The notes under the pieces: model-generated
What the model saw: the letters and a program-made list of their open reading frames with translations, nothing else
The model's database searches: none
Told to the model about the DNA's origin: nothing
Part shown: positions 37,827 to 45,846 of the stretch, piece after piece
Layout of the letters: each line of letters opens with the position of its first letter
Numbering within the stretch: position 1 is the stretch's first letter
Made by a program: the position numbers and the translations under genes
Origin: Hydrogenophaga sp.
GTDB taxonomy: Bacteria; Pseudomonadota; Gammaproteobacteria; Burkholderiales; Burkholderiaceae_C
Assembly (NCBI RefSeq): GCF_018780385.1
Contig: NZ_JADMJO010000063.1
Coordinates: 1 to 64,000, forward strand
DNA length: 64,000 nt
Reading direction: 5' to 3'

Positions 37827-38363
37827 ATCGAAACCCCATCCACCCTCGTGCTCGGCGGCGGCTGCTTCTGGTGCACCGAGTCCGTTTACAAAGAAGTGCG
37901 CGGCATCACCGACGTGGAGTCCGGCTACAGCAACGGCCAGGCCGAACGGCCGAACTACGAAGACGTCTGCACCGGCCGCACCGGCTGCAACGAGGTGGTG
38001 AAGCTGGTGTACGACCCGGCCGTCATCAGCACGCGCGAAATCCTGGAAATCTTCTTCGTGATTCACGACCCCACCACGCCCAACCGGCAGGGCAATGACG
38101 TGGGCACGCAGTACCGCAGCGGCATCTACTTCACCACGCCTGAGCAGGAGGCCGAGGCCCGGGCCATCATCGCCGAACTGACGAAGGACGATGCATTCGG
38201 GCGGCCCATCGTGACCGAGGTGCTGGCCCTGGAGAACTACTGGCCCGCCGAGGACTACCACCAGGACTTCTTCGAGCGCAACCCGGACCAGGGCTACTGC
38301 ATGGCCGTCGCAGCACCCAAGGTGGCCAAGTTTCGCAAGACCTTTGCTCGGTTGGCGAAGTAG
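37827..38363 (+). CDS. msrA: Peptide-methionine (S)-S-oxide reductase MsrA
   Basis: This repairs oxidised methionine in proteins. The catalytic motif LGGGCFWCTESVY, the GYSNGQ segment, PTTPNRQGNDVGTQYRSGIYF and a second Cys near the end (GYCMAVAAPK) are clear. The start is odd: there is no in-frame ATG between the upstream stop at 37761 and the catalytic motif. AGGAG (37817-37821) lies 5 nt before an ATC at 37827 that would give I-E-T-P-S-T-L-V-LGGGCFWC, the expected N-terminal length. The GTG at 37848 would leave only one residue before GGGCFWC. I place the start at 37827 as a probable non-canonical codon. Confidence 0.8.
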   Translation: METPSTLVLGGGCFWCTESVYKEVRGITDVESGYSNGQAERPNYEDVCTGRTGCNEVVKLVYDPAVISTREILEIFFVIHDPTTPNRQGNDVGTQYRSGIYFTTPEQEAEARAIIAELTKDDAFGRPIVTEVLALENYWPAEDYHQDFFERNPDQGYCMAVAAPKVAKFRKTFARLAK

Positions 38364-38369
38364 TTTCTT

Positions 38370-38393
38370 CCCGGCTTCTTTCGGGCATTTTTT
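38370..38393 (+). terminator. Possible weak terminator after msrA
   Basis: CCCG (38370-38373) and CGGG (38382-38385) form a short stem, followed after two bases by TTTTTT (38388-38393). The stem is only 4 bp, so this is a weak candidate between msrA and the convergent transporter gene. Confidence 0.3.
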
Positions 38394-38497
38394 GCCTGCA
38401 CCTCGCGGGCTCGCGGACGCACGGCGTAGCCGACCCGGGGGACATTCGCGGAGCCGTGCGCCCCCACTCCGATGACCGCTTCAGCCGGGGGAAACCA

Positions 38498-39367
38498 TCA
38501 CCGCCCAGGCCGCCACCGAGGCCACAAAACAATCACCGCCAGACCGAGAAGCACCAGCGCCGCAGCACCGAGCTTCCAGCCGGGAAGTGACTCACCCAGC
38601 GACAAGGCCGACGCACCCATACCGAACACCGGGATCAGCAACGCGAGAGGCGTCACCGTGGCAGCCGGGTGACGCGCGAGCAACCAGTTCCACACGCCGT
38701 AGCCAAACAAGGTGTTGCCCACCGCCTGCCACAGCACGCTGGCCCACACCAGACCACCGGCCTGTTCCACGGCTGAGCGCATGAGTTCAGGCCCTTCAAT
38801 GAACCACGACAAGGCGAACAACGGCGGCACCGCGAACAGACTGCTCCAGACCATGAAGTGCAGCATGTTCACCGGCCCCAGCGACTTCACCACCAGATTG
38901 GCCAGCGACCAGAAGAACGCCGCGCCCAACACCATGCCGATGCCCGCCATCGTCACGGTGGCGTCGAGGTTGGCTGCGATCACGCCCAGGCCGCAGAGCG
39001 CGAGGAGCAGCCCGACGATCTGGAAACCCCGCACGCGCTCGCCCATGAGCCACAAAGAGAGGCCGATGGTGAAGAACACCTGCAGCTGCACCACCAGCGA
39101 TGCCAGCCCCGGCGAGATGCTGCTGCGCATCGCCAGGAACAGCAGGCCGAATTGACCCACCCCCAGCAACACGCCGAAAGCTGCGAGCTTGCGCCAGGGC
39201 GCCGTGGGGCGGGGAATGAACAGCAGCCAGGGCAGAGCCGAGAGCGCGAAGCGCAACGTGGCGAACAGGAACGGCGGCAGGCCGTCCAGCCCCCAGCGGA
39301 TCACCACGAAATTGGTGCCCCAGACAAAAACCACCGACAGGGCGAGCAGGAGGTGGGTGGTGGGCAA
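38498..39367 (-). CDS. DMT/EamA-family transporter
   Basis: This 289-residue permease has ten hydrophobic segments in two EamA repeats (VVFVWGTNFVVIRWGLDGLPP; GKLGAAALVLLGLAV-like GWKLGAAALVLLGLAVIVLW). The best start is the TTG at 39367, with GGAG 6 nt upstream. The alternative ATG at 39454 would put 29 polar residues in front and sit inside the Fur-type operators. It is divergent from a Fur-family regulator and shares its upstream region, so it may be metal-regulated; the substrate is unknown. Confidence 0.8.
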   Translation of the reverse strand: MPTTHLLLALSVVFVWGTNFVVIRWGLDGLPPFLFATLRFALSALPWLLFIPRPTAPWRKLAAFGVLLGVGQFGLLFLAMRSSISPGLASLVVQLQVFFTIGLSLWLMGERVRGFQIVGLLLALCGLGVIAANLDATVTMAGIGMVLGAAFFWSLANLVVKSLGPVNMLHFMVWSSLFAVPPLFALSWFIEGPELMRSAVEQAGGLVWASVLWQAVGNTLFGYGVWNWLLARHPAATVTPLALLIPVFGMGASALSLGESLPGWKLGAAALVLLGLAVIVLWPRWRPGR

Positions 39368-39427
39368 GACGAACTCCGGCGCAAGTGATGGGGTGTGGCC
39401 GGGGAGTGTAGCTATGCGCCTCGTATT

Positions 39428-39440
39428 GCAACTGAATTGC
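39428..39440. promoter_or_regulatory. Fur/Zur-type operator 1
   Basis: GCAACTGAATTGC is a dyad (GCAA / TTGC) in the gap between the EamA transporter and the Fur-family gene. The downstream flank GTTAAT resembles that of operator 2 (ATTAAT). The two dyad centres are 31 nt apart, about three helical turns. Confidence 0.55.
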
Positions 39441-39458
39441 GTTAATATCCGCACGAAC

Positions 39459-39471
39459 GCAACTGGGTTGC
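39459..39471. promoter_or_regulatory. Fur/Zur-type operator 2
   Basis: GCAAC-TGG-GTTGC is a perfect 5-3-5 dyad, extended by AAC and ATT on the flanks to nearly 8-nt arms. It lies 22 nt before the GTG start of the Fur-family gene, suitable for autorepression. Confidence 0.6.
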
Positions 39472-39492
39472 ATTAATTTGGAAAAGCTTGCC

Positions 39493-39993
39493 GTGTCCCT
39501 TCGCACCCGCCTCGCGCTCAATGGTGTGCCACCTGAGGTTCAGTCTCGGATGGAAGCCGCGGGCCTGCGCCGAACCTTGGCCACCCGCGCCGTGCTCGGC
39601 CTGTTTCTGGCCCGGCCCGCTGGCGGGCTGACCCACGCGCAGACGCTCGCCTCGCTCACCGCGCGCGGCCTGGAGATCAACCGCGTCACCCTCTACCGCC
39701 TGCTTGAGCGCCTGGCTGCCTGCGGCGTGTTGCAGCGCCACACCGACGAGCAGGCGCGCACCTGGCGTTTCAGCCTGGTCCTGCCTGCGTCGCCGGCGGT
39801 GGAAGAGGGCGCACTGCCGCGCTTCGAATGCGACGCCTGCCACCGGCAGTTCCGGCTCACGGAAGCCAGCGAACCCACGCGGGCCGTGACTCACGATCTG
39901 TTCGCGGCGCTGGCCAGGCTCGGGCACCACGGCGAGCGGATGGACGTCTCGATCCATGGCACCTGCGCAGACTGTTCGGAGTCCGCCCCGTGA
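39493..39993 (+). CDS. Fur-family metalloregulator, probably Zur-like
   Basis: This protein of about 166 residues has a winged-helix domain (AGLRRTLATRAVLGLFLARP; LEINRVTLYRLLERLAACGVL) and metal-site cysteine pairs CDACHRQF and CADCS, as in zinc-binding Fur proteins. The start is GTG 39493 with GGAAAAG upstream; a TTG at 39478 is possible. It heads an operon with an ABC ATPase, permease and DUF3299 protein. Two operators lie directly upstream. Zinc is the likely effector by analogy with the Zur-controlled PA4063-PA4066 genes; other metals are not excluded. Confidence 0.85.
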   Translation: MSLRTRLALNGVPPEVQSRMEAAGLRRTLATRAVLGLFLARPAGGLTHAQTLASLTARGLEINRVTLYRLLERLAACGVLQRHTDEQARTWRFSLVLPASPAVEEGALPRFECDACHRQFRLTEASEPTRAVTHDLFAALARLGHHGERMDVSIHGTCADCSESAP

Positions 39994-40646
39994 TTCACAG
40001 CCACGGCCTGCAATACACCTACCCGCGTGGCGAGCCGCTGCGGTTTGGTGATGTGTCGGTGGCGCAGGGTGGCACGCTGCTCTTGCGCGGGCCCTCGGGC
40101 AGCGGCAAGTCGACCTGGCTGGCGCTGGCCAGTGGCCTGCTCACGGCCACAGCGGGTGAGGTGGTGGTGAGCGGGCAGTCGGTGGGTGCATTGCCTGCCA
40201 ACGCGCGCGACCGCTGGCGTGCGCGGCACATCGGCTTCCTGCCGCAGAAACTGCACTTGAGCGAAGCCCTGTCGGTGGTGGACAACCTGGGGCTGGTGTT
40301 CTTTGCTGCAGGCCTGCCGGTGGACCGGGCCACCGTCGCCCAAACCTTGCAGGCCTTGGGCATTGAGGCACTTGCAACGCGCCGGCCTTCGCAACTCTCG
40401 GGCGGACAGGCGCAACGCGTTGCGCTGGCCCGCGCGCTGCTGCTGCACCCCGGTGTGATCCTGGCCGATGAGCCCACCGCCAGCCTGGACGACGAGGCCT
40501 GCGCCGCTTCGTTGAACCTGTTGAGCACTTGCGCGAGCAGATTGAACGCCACGCTGGTGATCGCCACCCACGATGCGCGGGTGTTGCAGGCGTTGCCGCA
40601 GGCACGCCTGCTTGAGTTCAATGCCGCTGTGCAGGTCGCCGCATGA
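39990..40646 (+). CDS. ABC transporter ATP-binding protein (LolD/MacB type)
   Basis: This 218-residue ATPase starts at a GTG overlapping the regulator stop (GTGA, 39990-39993). Walker A RGPSGSGKSTWLALAS, signature QLSGGQAQRVALARAL, Walker B GVILADEPTASLDDE and the H-loop VIATHDARV are present. It belongs to the LolD/MacB group that powers mechanotransmission-type transporters rather than import. It overlaps the permease start (ATGA, 40643-40646). Confidence 0.9.
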   Translation: MIHSHGLQYTYPRGEPLRFGDVSVAQGGTLLLRGPSGSGKSTWLALASGLLTATAGEVVVSGQSVGALPANARDRWRARHIGFLPQKLHLSEALSVVDNLGLVFFAAGLPVDRATVAQTLQALGIEALATRRPSQLSGGQAQRVALARALLLHPGVILADEPTASLDDEACAASLNLLSTCASRLNATLVIATHDARVLQALPQARLLEFNAAVQVAA

Positions 40647-41866
40647 ACGTGTTCGGCCTGTCGTGGCGTTATCTGTGGTCGCGCCCGCTCGCCACCGTGC
40701 TCAACCTGCTTTTGCTCGCCCTCGGCCTGGCCTCGATGGCCTTTGTGCTGATTGCACGCGACCAGATCGACCGCGCCTTCGAGCGCGACCTCGCCGGCAT
40801 CGATGTGGTGGTCGGTGCCAAGGGCAGCCCGATGCAGTTGATCCTCTCGGGCGTGTTCCACATCGACGTGCCGCCGGGCAACATCCCGCTGGCCGAGGTG
40901 CAGCGGCTTGCGCAGCACCCGCAGGTGGCCAAAGTCATCCCGCTGAGCCTGGGCGACAACCTGCAGGGCTTCCGCATCGTGGGCACCACGCCAGCCTACG
41001 CCGAGCACTATGGCGTGAAAGTGGCCGAGGGAGCCCTGTGGTCCAGGCCGATGCAGGCGGTGCTGGGCGCCCAGGTGGCCAGCAGCACCGGTTTGCAAAC
41101 GGGTCAGGCCTTCGAGGGCGTCCACGGCCTGGGTGCGGGTGGCGCCATGCACGGCGAAACGCCCTACACCGTGAGCGGTGTGCTCGCGCCTTGCGGGTGC
41201 GTGCTCGATCGGCTGGTGCTCACCGCCACCGAATCGGTCTGGCAGGTGCACGACGACATGCACGCGGGCGACGGCATGGACGAGGCCGAACGCCTTGAAC
41301 TTGCCCAAGCGCTGGCCGATGAGCGCGAGGTGACCCTGGCGCTGATCACCTACAACACTCCGATGGCCGCGGTGAGTTTCCCGCGTTTCATCAACAGCAC
41401 CACGTCCATGCAGGCTGCCGCACCGGCGCTGGAGATCACGCGGCTGCTCAGCATGGTGGGCGTGGGTACACAAATGCTCCAGGGCCTTGCTGCCGTGCTG
41501 CTGGGCGTGGCCGCCCTCTCGGTCTTCATTGCCCTGTGGAGCGCGGTGCGCGAGCGCCGGGGCGACCTCGCCATGCTGCGCATGCTGGGCGCTCCGGCGG
41601 CCCGTGTGGCCGCGTTGCTGTTGTGCGAAGCCCTGTGGCTGGCTGCACTGGCCTGTGTGCTCGGCGTGCTGGTGGCGCATGGCCTGGTGGTGCTGCTGGG
41701 TGCCATGTTGATGGACAGCCAGTCGCTGGCCATCAATGGCTGGCAATGGGTTCCGGCCGAGGGCTGGGTTCCCGTGCTGGCCCTGGGGGTGGCGGTGGTG
41801 GCGGCGCTGGTGCCGGTCGTCAGTGCCTACCGTGTCGACGTTTCTCAACTTCTCAATTCAAGGTGA
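40643..41866 (+). CDS. ABC transporter permease, FtsX/MacB type
   Basis: This 407-residue protein has one N-terminal helix (ATVLNLLLLALGLASMAFVLIA), a periplasmic domain of about 240 residues and three C-terminal helices (FtsX domain, for example LQGLAAVLLGVAALSVFIALWS and ALWLAALACVLGVLVAHGLVVLLG). The predicted topology matches MacB-like permeases. With the preceding ATPase it probably works on a periplasmic or lipoprotein partner such as the following two proteins. Confidence 0.9.
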   Translation: MNVFGLSWRYLWSRPLATVLNLLLLALGLASMAFVLIARDQIDRAFERDLAGIDVVVGAKGSPMQLILSGVFHIDVPPGNIPLAEVQRLAQHPQVAKVIPLSLGDNLQGFRIVGTTPAYAEHYGVKVAEGALWSRPMQAVLGAQVASSTGLQTGQAFEGVHGLGAGGAMHGETPYTVSGVLAPCGCVLDRLVLTATESVWQVHDDMHAGDGMDEAERLELAQALADEREVTLALITYNTPMAAVSFPRFINSTTSMQAAAPALEITRLLSMVGVGTQMLQGLAAVLLGVAALSVFIALWSAVRERRGDLAMLRMLGAPAARVAALLLCEALWLAALACVLGVLVAHGLVVLLGAMLMDSQSLAINGWQWVPAEGWVPVLALGVAVVAALVPVVSAYRVDVSQLLNSR

Positions 41867-41871
41867 TCTCG

Positions 41872-42111
41872 ATGAAAAAAACCGTTCTGTTCCTGACCGC
41901 CGTGCTCCTGTCCGGTGCCGCCATGGCCCAACATTCCGACAAGGAAACGAAGGAGGACATCCAGCGCCACCGCGGCATGGCCGCTGCGCACGAAGGCGCT
42001 GCCAAGTGCCTGGAAGCCGGCAAAGGCGAAAAGGTCTGCATGGAGGAACTCCAGGCCGCCTGCAAGGGTCTCGCACTGGGTAAATACTGTGGCATGCGTC
42101 ACGCCCATTGA
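41872..42111 (+). CDS. Small secreted Cys/His protein
   Basis: This 79-residue protein has a signal peptide (KKTVLFLTAVLLSGAAMA) and a mature part of about 60 residues with four cysteines and several histidines, ending CGMRHAH. AAGGTGA precedes the ATG. I do not recognise the family. Its size, secretion and residues suggest a periplasmic metal-binding or redox protein working with the neighbouring transporter. In PA4063-PA4066 a periplasmic His-rich protein has an equivalent place. Confidence 0.72.
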   Translation: MKKTVLFLTAVLLSGAAMAQHSDKETKEDIQRHRGMAAAHEGAAKCLEAGKGEKVCMEELQAACKGLALGKYCGMRHAH

Positions 42112-42128
42112 CACCCCGAGCAAGCACC

Positions 42129-42692
42129 ATGAAACCGATGCCGATGCGAAACCTCTTCAGTGGCCTGTGTCTGAGCAGCGCCATGGGGGTGGGCGTGTCC
42201 GCGCAGACGCTGAGTTCACCGCTGCCACCGGACACCCCGCCGCCCGCCAATGCGTCTGAGGGCTCGGCGTTGCCACACGGGCGGGGCGCTGGCGTGCACA
42301 GCCCGCTGAGTCCGTTTGCGCCGCTGCCCAAGCGAACCGACGTGGTGGCCTGGTCCACCCTCACCGACATCACCACCCGGGTGGAGAAAAAGCGGATCGT
42401 GCCGGTGTATCCCGCGCCGGTGGCCGCGCTCAACCAGAAGACGCTGCGCCTGCAGGGTTTCATGATGCCGCTGGAGCCGGGCGAGAACCAGCGCCATTTC
42501 CTGCTCGCCTCGGTGCCTCTCACCTGCGGCTTCTGCACGCCCGGCGGGCCGGAGAGCATGGTCGAGGTGCGCACGAAGACGCCGGTGAAATACAAGCTTG
42601 AAGCGGTGGTGGTCGAGGGCACCTTTCATGTGCTGCAGAACGATCCCTACGGTCTGTACTACCGCATCACCAACGCGGTGGGCGTTCCCTAG
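42129..42692 (+). CDS. DUF3299 secreted protein
   Basis: This 187-residue protein has an N-terminal signal region (LFSGLCLSSAMGVGVSA) and a Pro-rich linker. The DUF3299 core is LRLQGFMMPLEPGENQRHFLLA followed by VPLTCGFCTPGGPESMVEV, with a conserved CxxC-like CGFC. The domain occurs in the last gene of Zur-controlled MacB-like operons. Function is unknown; metal trafficking or redox are possible. It starts 17 nt after the small secreted protein gene. Confidence 0.83.
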   Translation: MKPMPMRNLFSGLCLSSAMGVGVSAQTLSSPLPPDTPPPANASEGSALPHGRGAGVHSPLSPFAPLPKRTDVVAWSTLTDITTRVEKKRIVPVYPAPVAALNQKTLRLQGFMMPLEPGENQRHFLLASVPLTCGFCTPGGPESMVEVRTKTPVKYKLEAVVVEGTFHVLQNDPYGLYYRITNAVGVP

Positions 42693-42710
42693 CGCGGATA
42701 CCATCGGCGG

Positions 42711-43667
42711 GTGAACCTTGCTGCCCACCCCGCCGTCGCTTCCCTCACTCCCGTCTTTCTCCTGATGGCCATCGGCTTCCTCGCCGGGCGGCTGCAATGG
42801 ATCCGGGACGCCGCGGTGAAGGACCTCTCCAACCTCGTGTTCCTCGTGCTGATCCCGGCGCTGCTGTTTCGCACCATGAGCGCGGTGCGATTCGAAGAAC
42901 TCGACCTGCGACCGGTGTTGGCGTATTTCCCCGCCGCGTTGTTGCTGCTGGCGGTATCCATCGCCTGGCGCGGCTTCAACCGCGCCAGCGTGGTCATGGC
43001 CATGGCCGGGGTGTTCTCCAACATGGTGATGATCGGTATCACGCTGGTCGAACTGGCCTATGGCAAGGCCGGTTTGGTCACGCTCTTGACGCTGGTGTCT
43101 GTGCATGCGCTGATCCTGCTCACCACCGGCTCAGTGGTGCTGGAGTTGGCCGTGGCGCGCGAGGCGCGCGCGGGCGGTGAACGTGCGCCGCATCTTCTGC
43201 AAACAGCGACCTCGGCCATCAAAGGAGCGCTCATCCACCCCATTCCCCTGCCCATCATCAGCGGCCTGCTGTTCTCCCAGACCGGCTGGGCCTTGCCCTC
43301 GGTGATCGACAAACCCCTGCTGTTGCTGGGCAACGCCTTCGGCCCGCTCTCGCTGGTGTTGATGGGTGTGACGCTGGCCAGCACCCCGCTGCGGGGACAC
43401 CTGCGGGACGCGTTGTGGATCACCCTGTCCAAGAACCTCCTGCTGCCCGTGATGGTGGGCCTGAGCGCCTGGGCGCTGGGCATCACCGGTCTGCCGCTGA
43501 CCGTGATCGTGGTGGCCGGCGCCCTGCCCATCGGCGCCAACGTGTTCTTGTTTGCGCAGCGCTACGACGTGGCTCAGGAGCTCACCACCGCCAGCATGGG
43601 CATGACCACGCTGGTGTCGCTATTCACCCTGAGCTTTTTCATGCTTGCCATGTCCTGGCTGACCTGA
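42711..43667 (+). CDS. AEC-family (auxin efflux carrier-like) permease
   Basis: This 318-residue membrane protein starts at GTG 42711. It has about ten helices in two five-helix halves, with LTPVFLLMAIGFLAGRLQWI at the N-terminus and FNRASVVMAMAGVFSNMVMIGITL in the first half, as in bacterial malonate or auxin-like carriers. The substrate is unknown. It lies 18 nt after the DUF3299 gene but shows no obvious link to metals. Confidence 0.85.
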   Translation: MNLAAHPAVASLTPVFLLMAIGFLAGRLQWIRDAAVKDLSNLVFLVLIPALLFRTMSAVRFEELDLRPVLAYFPAALLLLAVSIAWRGFNRASVVMAMAGVFSNMVMIGITLVELAYGKAGLVTLLTLVSVHALILLTTGSVVLELAVAREARAGGERAPHLLQTATSAIKGALIHPIPLPIISGLLFSQTGWALPSVIDKPLLLLGNAFGPLSLVLMGVTLASTPLRGHLRDALWITLSKNLLLPVMVGLSAWALGITGLPLTVIVVAGALPIGANVFLFAQRYDVAQELTTASMGMTTLVSLFTLSFFMLAMSWLT

Positions 43668-43714
43668 TGCACGACAGCCTTGTCGGCGGCAGCAGTTTCA
43701 AGCCAGAACACCGC

Positions 43715-43785
43715 GGAACCGGCTTTGCCGGGCCGCAGGTGTTGCCCCCTGAGGGGGTGACGCGCGACAGCGCGGCGCGGGGGTG
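43715..43785 (+). repeat. Dispersed palindromic repeat, family A copy 2
   Basis: GGAACCGGCTTTGCCGGGCC ... TTGCCCCCTGAGGGGGTGACG ... CAGCGCGGCGCGGGGGTG matches the minus strand of the element at 22094-22161 with few differences. Both contain the same two hairpins. It fills the gap between convergent permease and TM2 genes, where it could serve as a bidirectional stop. Confidence 0.72.
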
Positions 43786-43793
43786 AGCCAAAG

Positions 43794-44252
43794 TCATTGG
43801 CTGATCTTGCGGGCCTCTTCGATCTGGTATTCGAAGTAGCGCTGGAAGCCGAACGCCAGACTGCCCATGAAGGCCACGGTGCCCATGAGCAGCGCGAGCA
43901 CCAGTGTCCCGATGGTGAGCCAATGGGTGGCGCCGGCACTGGCGTCCGCCGGCAGCGTCGGGTTGAACCAGCGGTTCCACTTTTCGCGATCGGTCAGCGC
44001 ATAGACGATGCCGGTGAGGCAACCCGCGGCAATGGTCATGCCCAGCAGCGGGATCAGCACCCACGAGAGCTTGTCGTCCTGCCCGTAGGTGAGCACGCGG
44101 TCCACGCCCCACCAGCCCAGGGCTGCGGGAATCGGGTGCAACCAGCCAATCCAGTCGCCCGGGCCTCGCAGGTAGAAGCGGTGCAGCCCGAGCGTGCCTC
44201 CGAGCACCGCCAGCACCGCGGCCAGCGTCTTGTTCTTGCCTCGGCCGATCAC
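43794..44252 (-). CDS. TM2-domain / NINE-type membrane protein
   Basis: This 152-residue protein starts at a GTG overlapping the stop of the acetyltransferase gene (GTGA on the minus strand, 44249-44252). The N-terminus KNKTLAAVLAVLGGTLGLHRFYLRG is the TM2 signature (G-x-H-R-F-Y). Three or four hydrophobic segments follow, with a helical acidic tail (YFEYQIEEARK). Function is unknown. Confidence 0.82.
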   Translation of the reverse strand: MIGRGKNKTLAAVLAVLGGTLGLHRFYLRGPGDWIGWLHPIPAALGWWGVDRVLTYGQDDKLSWVLIPLLGMTIAAGCLTGIVYALTDREKWNRWFNPTLPADASAGATHWLTIGTLVLALLMGTVAFMGSLAFGFQRYFEYQIEEARKISQ

Positions 44253-44779
44253 GCGGCGCTTTCGGGGGGCGTGGTGTCGCCCGCACCCAGTGTTTTCTGC
44301 ATCAGCACGATGTCCAGCCAGCGGTCGAACTTCCAGCCACACGACTGAATCACGCCCACGGTCTCGAACCCCAGCGCTTTGTGCACACCGATGGAACCCG
44401 CGTTGGCGGAGTCGCCGATCACCGCCATGACCTTGCGCACACCACCGCGTTCCAGCGCGGCCATCAGCTCGGCCAGCAGTGCGCGGCCCAGGCCCTTGCG
44501 ATGTGCAGCCGGGTCCATGTAGATCGAGTCTTCCACCGAGAAGCGGTAGGCCGGCCGGGGTTTGAACCAGTTGCCGTACGCAAAGCCCACCACCTGGCCG
44601 CCGTCTTCGGCCACCAGCCAGGGCAGGCCCTTGGACAACACGTCGGCGCGGCGCGTGGTCATGTCGGCCAGGCTGGGCGGCGTGGTTTCAAAGGTGCCGG
44701 TGCCGTGCAGCACATGGTGACCATAGATGCGGGTGATGGCGTCGAGATCGTCGTCTCGGCTGGGGCGAATCGTGGGCAT
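44249..44779 (-). CDS. GNAT-family N-acetyltransferase (phosphinothricin acetyltransferase-like)
   Basis: This 176-residue protein starts at ATG 44779 (MPTIRPSRDDDLDAI). It has the acetyl-CoA loop AAHRKGLGRALLAELMAALE and the terminal GFETVGVIQSCGWKFDRWLD of the PAT subfamily. Such enzymes acetylate small amines or amino-acid analogues; the substrate here is unknown. The ATG at 44827 is rejected because it would run over the TATAAT of the divergent rpsP promoter. Confidence 0.87.
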   Translation of the reverse strand: MPTIRPSRDDDLDAITRIYGHHVLHGTGTFETTPPSLADMTTRRADVLSKGLPWLVAEDGGQVVGFAYGNWFKPRPAYRFSVEDSIYMDPAAHRKGLGRALLAELMAALERGGVRKVMAVIGDSANAGSIGVHKALGFETVGVIQSCGWKFDRWLDIVLMQKTLGAGDTTPPESAA

Positions 44780-44836
44780 GGGGCGTTTCAGGACGAACAG
44801 GGTGGAGTCGGTGACCGTGGTGGCCACCAGACGGGC

Positions 44837-44842
44837 TATAAT
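44837..44842 (+). promoter_or_regulatory. Probable -10 element of the rpsP operon
   Basis: A perfect TATAAT lies 123 nt before the rpsP start codon in the gap to the divergent acetyltransferase. The -35 region is poor (GTGACC at suboptimal spacing), so the promoter call rests mainly on the -10 and the position. Confidence 0.5.
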
Positions 44843-44965
44843 CGCGGGTTTCGTGGCGTTTCGCTGACCGGGTGGTCAGTCGTGTGTCTCAAGCGCTGCA
44901 GATAAGCGGATCGCAAGATCCAGTGATGTGCCAATTTCGGCACCTCTCCACCCGAAGGATAAATC

Positions 44966-45220
44966 ATGGTCGTCATTCGACTTTCCCGCGGCGGCTCCAA
45001 AGCCCGTCCTTTCTACAACATCGTCGTTGCAGACAAGCGCAACCGCCGCGATGGCCGCTTCATCGAGCGCATCGGTTTTTACAACCCCCTGGCACGCGGC
45101 GGCGAAGAGCCCCTGCGTATCGCGCTGGACCGCCTGACCTACTGGACCGGCGTGGGCGCCACCCCGTCCGACACGGTGGAGCGTCTGGTCAAGCAGAACG
45201 CCGCCAAGGTCGCGGCCTGA
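44966..45220 (+). CDS. rpsP: 30S ribosomal protein S16
   Basis: This 84-residue basic ribosomal protein begins [19 protein letters not shown], with [12 protein letters not shown], as in S16 across bacteria. AAGGATAA precedes the ATG. It is first in the conserved operon rpsP-rimM-trmD-rplS. Confidence 0.97.
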   Translation: MVVIRLSRGGSKARPFYNIVVADKRNRRDGRFIERIGFYNPLARGGEEPLRIALDRLTYWTGVGATPSDTVERLVKQNAAKVAA

Positions 45221-45236
45221 TCCTGCTGACCGCCCG

Positions 45237-45836
45237 GTGAGCAGCCCCGCGTCTGGCGCCTTCGCGGCGTCGTCCCTACCGACCGATGCGGTCGAGTTGG
45301 GGCGCATACAAGACGCGTGGGGCATCAAGGGTTGGGTTCGAATCCTTCCCTACAGTGCCGACACTTCGGCACTGATCGCTTCCCAACAATGGTTCCTCGA
45401 GCCGCCCGAAGCCCGCTTCGCGCGCGGCTTTTCGGCGTTTTCCGGCTGCGTGAGCGTTGGACTTGTTGAGGTCAAGCCTCACACCGATGGTCTGGTTGCC
45501 CAGATCGAAGGTGTGAACGATCGCAACTCGGCCGAAGCGCTCAAGGGTGTTCGCCTCTATTTGCCGCGCAGCGCCTTTCCCGCCACGCCCGAGGGTGAGT
45601 ACTACTGGGTCGACCTGATCGGCCTGGAAGTGGTCAACCGCGAAGGCGTGCCTCTGGGCGTGGTGCGTGACCTCATGGCCACCGGGCCCAATTCCGTGTT
45701 GGTCCTGGAATACACCGACACCATCGACGGTGTTGAACAAGTGGCCGAACGCATGATTCCGTTTGTGGCCGCCTACATCGACGATGTGGACAAGGTGAAA
45801 CGCCGCATCACAGCCGACTGGCAACTGGACTATTAG
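45237..45836 (+). CDS. rimM: 16S rRNA processing protein RimM
   Basis: This 199-residue 30S maturation factor starts at GTG 45237, 16 nt after rpsP. It shows ELGRIQDAWGIKGWVRILPYS and a C-terminal PRC barrel with EYYWVDLIGLEVVN and MIPFVAAYIDDVD. It binds S19 in the 30S head during assembly in studied species. Confidence 0.95.
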   Translation: MSSPASGAFAASSLPTDAVELGRIQDAWGIKGWVRILPYSADTSALIASQQWFLEPPEARFARGFSAFSGCVSVGLVEVKPHTDGLVAQIEGVNDRNSAEALKGVRLYLPRSAFPATPEGEYYWVDLIGLEVVNREGVPLGVVRDLMATGPNSVLVLEYTDTIDGVEQVAERMIPFVAAYIDDVDKVKRRITADWQLDY

Positions 45837-45846
45837 GTCCCCCCTG

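Noticed and set aside
38418..38460. Inverted repeat CGCACGGC / GCCGTGCG between msrA and the EamA gene as a terminator.
   Set aside because: Arms are 27 nt apart and there is no T-run; left unassigned.
39368..39454. ATG 39454 as start of the EamA transporter.
   Set aside because: It lies within the Fur-type operators and adds 29 polar residues; the TTG at 39367 has a GGAG at proper distance.
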